64,000 nt of DNA from assembly GCF_016802725.1 (NCBI RefSeq), contig NC_052664.1, positions 21,348,405 to 21,412,404 on the forward strand. Reading direction: 5' to 3'. Position 1 is the first letter of the stretch, and every line of letters starts with the position of its first letter. The stretch comes from Solenopsis invicta (taxonomy: Eukaryota > Arthropoda > Insecta > Hymenoptera > Formicidae). Shown in pieces: positions 60,901 through 64,000 of this stretch. Below the pieces are notes generated by a model. The model saw only the letters and a program-made list of their open reading frames with translations. It had not been told where the DNA came from and ran no database searches. The position numbers were made by a program, and so were the translations under genes.

Positions 60901-61836
60901 TTTGGATCGTAACTTTCACACTTCCATAGCGACCGATCGTTATATCTTGTTGGCTGCTTTTTTAAACTTTTTTTTATAAAAAAGGTGTCGAGGTGTCGAT
61001 TATCTTTTTATCGCACCTGTGTAAGAGACGTTTGACTCTGAAAGAATTAAATTGATGCACTTATTTTTACAAAGTATTAATATTTATTCTGTAAATAGAC
61101 TATACATATGAATAAATATTTAATATTTTAATTTGATTAAATAATATTTACATTTTTATAATTCATTAATTTTATTTGTTATTACTTTTTATTGTTGCAA
61201 TATTCAAATATTTTTAAAATAATGACATAATCTTAATTTTTTTATATAAGTATTTTAAAGTTACTTATTCCAAATGATTTATGCAAAATTTCATTGCGAG
61301 TCTGCGCTTGATTGTTTTGTAAATAAATGAATTGAATTTTGTTTATTTACAAAAAAAACTGTTTACCATAATGAAACTTAACATAAACTATGTTTGATTA
61401 TTTAAAATACTTATGTATTTTTAACCTTCTGAAAAGATTGAGCTCATATGTTTTGCATAAGTATATACTCCTTTTCCAAAATTTCATCTTTCAAGTTTAA
61501 ATAACCCCTGAGAGAGAAATGAAAGAGAGAAATTAGGGTACCATACAATGTTTCTAAATTAAATGCGTTTTTTAATAAAAAAAAATATTTAATGTCTATG
61601 AATCTGAAGAATAAAAGAACGTTAAAATTAATAATTTGATCAAAGACTCTACGAAATAAGTTCAATACGTAGAAGGAAATTGTCGATAAGAGCCAGTACC
61701 GTTTTCTCGTGCGAGTTTATTGATTTTATTTCTTTATTGCTCATCTAATAGTTGACAAGAGCGTTTCTCAAACGCTGAAACGTAAGTACGTACAAAGCTC
61801 AGACGTTTCTACTCACATCGAGTCTTCTTCAAACAT
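57155..61836 (-). CDS. C2H2 zinc-finger protein, three coding exons
   Basis: This is a probable nuclear DNA-binding regulator. Coding exons are 61836-61817 (20 nt), 59430-58701 (730 nt) and 57946-57155 (792 nt, stop TAG), giving about 513 residues. Introns are phase 2 and phase 0 with good GT-AG ends. The joins read ...EEDS-I-ERSILKQ and ...TRASLK-VHSRTH. Residues 1-232 are low complexity (Ser, Pro, Glu/Lys rich, with a run of Asn) and probably disordered. Eight fingers occupy about 236-454, most with Cys-x2-Cys-x12-His-x3-His spacing and linkers such as SGEKP, TGVKP and SGERP. Finger 8 ends His-x3-Cys (C2HC). The 59-residue tail is Thr/Ser/Asp rich. The ATG at 61836 is the first Met after an open exon, so the protein could extend upstream. 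Multi-finger C2H2 proteins are hard to assign to an orthologue by eye, so I give no symbol. Confidence 0.9.
57947..58700 (-). other. Second intron of the zinc-finger gene, splitting finger 1
   Basis: A 754-base phase-0 intron with donor GTATGC and acceptor TCGTCACAG. It interrupts finger 1 between the cysteine knuckle and the two histidines. Purine and A-rich runs at 58019-58035 and 58150-58190 are simple sequence. Confidence 0.85.
58701..59430 (-). CDS. Zinc-finger gene, middle exon (disordered region and first half of finger 1)
   Basis: The donor is CTCAAG|GTATGC at 58700. The best acceptor is AATTCTCAG|CGAAAG, with exon base 1 at 59430. This supplies the one nucleotide needed to complete the split codon from the upstream exon (AT|C, Ile) and keeps the frame open through ERSILKQFNG into MLQEIHKK. 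A second AG lies at 59391 (TTGCAG|GAAATC), and an in-frame ATG lies at 59399. Either could make a shorter form, but the pyrimidine tract favours 59430. The exon ends with the finger-1 knuckle CDQCGKTF, so a complete finger exists only after splicing to the 57946 exon. Confidence 0.88.
59431..61816 (-). other. First intron of the zinc-finger gene
   Basis: A 2386-base phase-2 intron. It is mostly AT-rich and holds a palindromic MITE-like copy at 61244-61417. I see no coding exon inside it. A moderately GC-rich stretch at about 59800-60160 and 60420-60960 could hold regulatory sites. Confidence 0.7.
61244..61417. mobile_element. Palindromic MITE-like element, ATTGCGA family, copy 2, in an intron
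   Basis: TATAAGTATTTTAAAGTTAC...CAAAATTTCATTGCGAG is matched by inverted ...CATAATGAAACTTAACAT...TTTAAAATACTTATGTA. It lies in the first intron of the zinc-finger gene and matches 53424-53595. Confidence 0.75.
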
Positions 61837-61880
61837 TATTAATGAGCTACTTAGATGTGTAATTTGCCAAGTCCAAATAA
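61817..61880 (-). CDS. Zinc-finger gene, upstream exon with likely start codon
   Basis: A 64-base exon bounded by ATGATTACAG| and CGAT|GTGAGT. The ATG at 61836-61834 starts MFEEDS and ends in phase 2, which fits the 59430 acceptor exactly. The whole 64 bases are open in that frame upstream of the ATG as well, so I cannot exclude that translation starts in a further exon. I recognise no domain in these few residues. The support is the splice sites plus phase agreement, not homology. Confidence 0.72.
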
Positions 61881-62066
61881 CTGTAATCATCGTCCCGTTT
61901 TTTTGATGGTCTTGGACGATTGTGTGATAAAATTTCGGCCGTCAAGTTATGCGGTCATTTGTTACCGATTTGCATAAATCTCGAATTCATTTAAATAATT
62001 TCACGTAAGAATCTCAGTTTGCTCTAAAATTCATTCTGAATTTTAGACAGAATTCTGGTAGATAGA

Positions 62067-62120
62067 GGCTGCGTTCCGAAATTCACTGCGAGTATTGAAA
62101 ATTTATAGTTCACGTTACAT
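62067..62120 (+). mobile_element. Half copy of the GGCTGC hairpin element
   Basis: GGCTGCGTTCCGAAATTCAC...TGAAAATTTATAGTTCACGT matches the first arm of the hairpins at 29495 and 29691. The second arm is missing. Confidence 0.75.
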
Positions 62121-64000
62121 ATAGAAGAAAGTTGCTAAATGCGTGTCGATTCTTCTTTTCAATATTTTACATTTTCACTTTATATACCTAAGCAATATTT
62201 AGTGACAAAAATAAGAAGTAAATAGGAAATAAGAAATATAGATAAAAATTTAACAAATTTTATTTTGCTTTGTGCTTGCTATTAGTATTTAAAAAAATTA
62301 GGTACGTCTGGTGTAAATTTTTCATCAACTTATTTAGCTCATAACAAAATAATTATGCAATTTTATATTAAATTGTTATATTTTCACAAAAAGGCTTGTT
62401 ATAGAATATTTTACATTCATATTAACAATTATTACAAAAATTAAATTAATATTTTTATAAATTTTATTAAGTTTTCTGATTCGTATCACTACAAATTTTA
62501 CTATAAAGAAATGATACTAATGTAAATGATAATAGTAAACCTAATAATTGCTATAAGTAGAAATATATCAATTACAATATTAAATTCAAGCCAGCTTTAT
62601 TTCTTATCTTTTTATTATTATTATTTATTGATTATTGAATATATGAAATATAATAAAAAATAATTTAAGTGGTACGCATTTGGCAACTCTTCCCTATTAC
62701 ACATTTTCAATACTCTGAATGAATAACGGAACGCACTTAACGTCAGGTCTCTCGCAGCGCGCAAGGAAAATTACGATGATGAAAATCGCGAGCGCGACGG
62801 TGTCGCGCTGCGTTCTCATCCGATTAAAATCTTTGCCAATCTCGACGCAAGCTGCGGGAACCGCCGTTGCTTGCGAAAGCAGGCAGTCGCCGCGACAGCG
62901 CGACGGTCCACGAAATCTGGCACGCATCTCCCTTCGTCGAAAGAGAAAACGCGTTCCCAGATCGGGCGTGTAATAATAATGCGATGGGCTCGCGCGCGCA
63001 GCTGGCATTGCCAGCTGGCGATGCGCAATCACGGCGCGACGTGTCCTGATAAACGGCCGGAGCGAGCCTAACTGATAGCCGCATTAAGCGGAACGCGGCA
63101 CAACGAACGCGAGTGAAGGGCGACAACGCAGCTGGAAGCGGAACCCTGTCACTTGTAAAGATGCGTAATGTACATACGTGTCCGGGGAGCGAGCCAACTA
63201 TCGATAAATGGCGAACACGAATTTTCCGGTGTTTGCATTCGCATGTGTTCAGCGTTTACAGGTTTCAATTAACTCTTAACGCATGATACGCGCGTGTAAC
63301 AGATAATCTCTGTCCGTCGTAACCTATCCCAACAAGTGCGAGCCTACCCGTGGCTTTTTATCATGCTTCGATATCCGATAGCTTGTGCTAGAAACAACCT
63401 TTCTTCAATTAATTTCGGGAGACACCGTTTTATTCCGCGTTTTGCGCAGTTGAAACAGAGGCAGAATAAGAGAGAGGAAAGAATTTATCACGATGGCAGG
63501 AAGGATTTATCCAAATTTTATCCAATCATAATCTTCATATTTTCTGCGTTCCGTACATCTTCGTTTATTTATCAAACAGCTTGTTTTATCTGGCTATATA
63601 AATTTCTCATAGTGGCTGAAATCAGACGATTCTCATTGAGCAAGTTAATTTGGCTTACGTATTACCATGATTTCTTCACGAGCGGATCAATATTTCTGAT
63701 AAATTTCCGATTCAAGTAGAAGATCCATGATGAAAAATAACACATTTTATGGCACCGATAGAATATCGTGGAAACGAAATAATCAATATGTAATAAAATA
63801 TGACCTCAGATTTTTATGCTGGTTAATATTTAAAATTATTACATAAATGTAAAAAGATTATTTTTACAATTATGTTAATTATATCTGCATATTTTATAAC
63901 CATTGTCTCTTTACGTTATTTATAATCTTTTTATTTCGGCGTATATTTTATTAATTTACATAATATAAAAGTTTTGTAATAAAACACTATAAACTTATTT
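62121..64000. other. No supported gene; CpG-rich island upstream of the zinc-finger gene
   Basis: AT-rich to 62680. 62690-63130 is CpG-rich with open frames in most phases on both strands. It could be the promoter or 5' UTR of the minus-strand zinc-finger gene (about 0.8-1.3 kb upstream of its first recognised exon), but I see no clear donor. A 127-codon plus frame at 63336-63719 starts with GTG and shows no domain. The last 280 bases are AT-rich. Confidence 0.4.

Noticed and set aside
63336..63719. 127-codon plus-strand frame
   Set aside because: Starts with GTG, has no recognisable domain, and is not bounded by a convincing acceptor and donor pair.

Overview
The window looks like nuclear DNA of an insect. 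It is AT-rich overall, broken by short GC-rich islands in which CpG is not depleted. It has GT-AG introns, many short inverted-repeat DNA elements (MITE-like), and no operons or bacterial signals. High CpG together with AT-richness suits Hymenoptera, and an ant is my best guess, but this is inference from composition and repeat style. I found no convincing tRNA, rRNA, CRISPR array or viral gene.

One protein-coding gene is well supported. It is a C2H2 zinc-finger protein on the minus strand, with CDS 61836 to 57155 in three exons (61817-61880, 58701-59430, 57155-57946). The introns are phase 2 and phase 0, and both joins keep a single frame. The model gives about 513 residues: a disordered N-terminal half, then eight fingers. 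Finger 1 is split by the second intron, and the last finger ends in Cys instead of His. A poly(A) signal candidate lies at 56843-56848.

A second focus is a CpG-rich block at about 27.9-28.4 kb that looks like a bidirectional promoter. Leftward there is a probable first exon ending at 27719 and a 49-base exon at 27382-27430. Rightward there is an exon ending at 29282 and a 44-base exon at 30600-30643. A 52-base exon at 47987-48038 (plus strand) is a clear relative of the 27382-27430 exon, including its acceptor-side intron. The two form an inverted pair about 20 kb apart. These exons may belong to 5' UTRs, long non-coding RNAs or an unrecognised gene pair; I could not connect them to a known protein. 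A further minus-strand exon candidate ends in a strong donor at 54114.

From 1 to 27 kb there is no supported gene. It is a gene-poor stretch with scattered GC-rich islands that look like regulatory DNA. It includes a pair of related sites at 17581 and 22047 sharing ATTAAGTGTC and the palindrome TAACCGCGGTTA. One small secreted-peptide-like ORF (16380-16589) stands out.

Mobile elements: at least five MITE-like families occur in two or more copies each. There is also a 759-bp hairpin element (31056-31814) and a nested composite (40241-42403) in which two different inverted-repeat elements have inserted into an older TTAA-ended repeat. Region 2231-3120 is a diverged tandem duplication.
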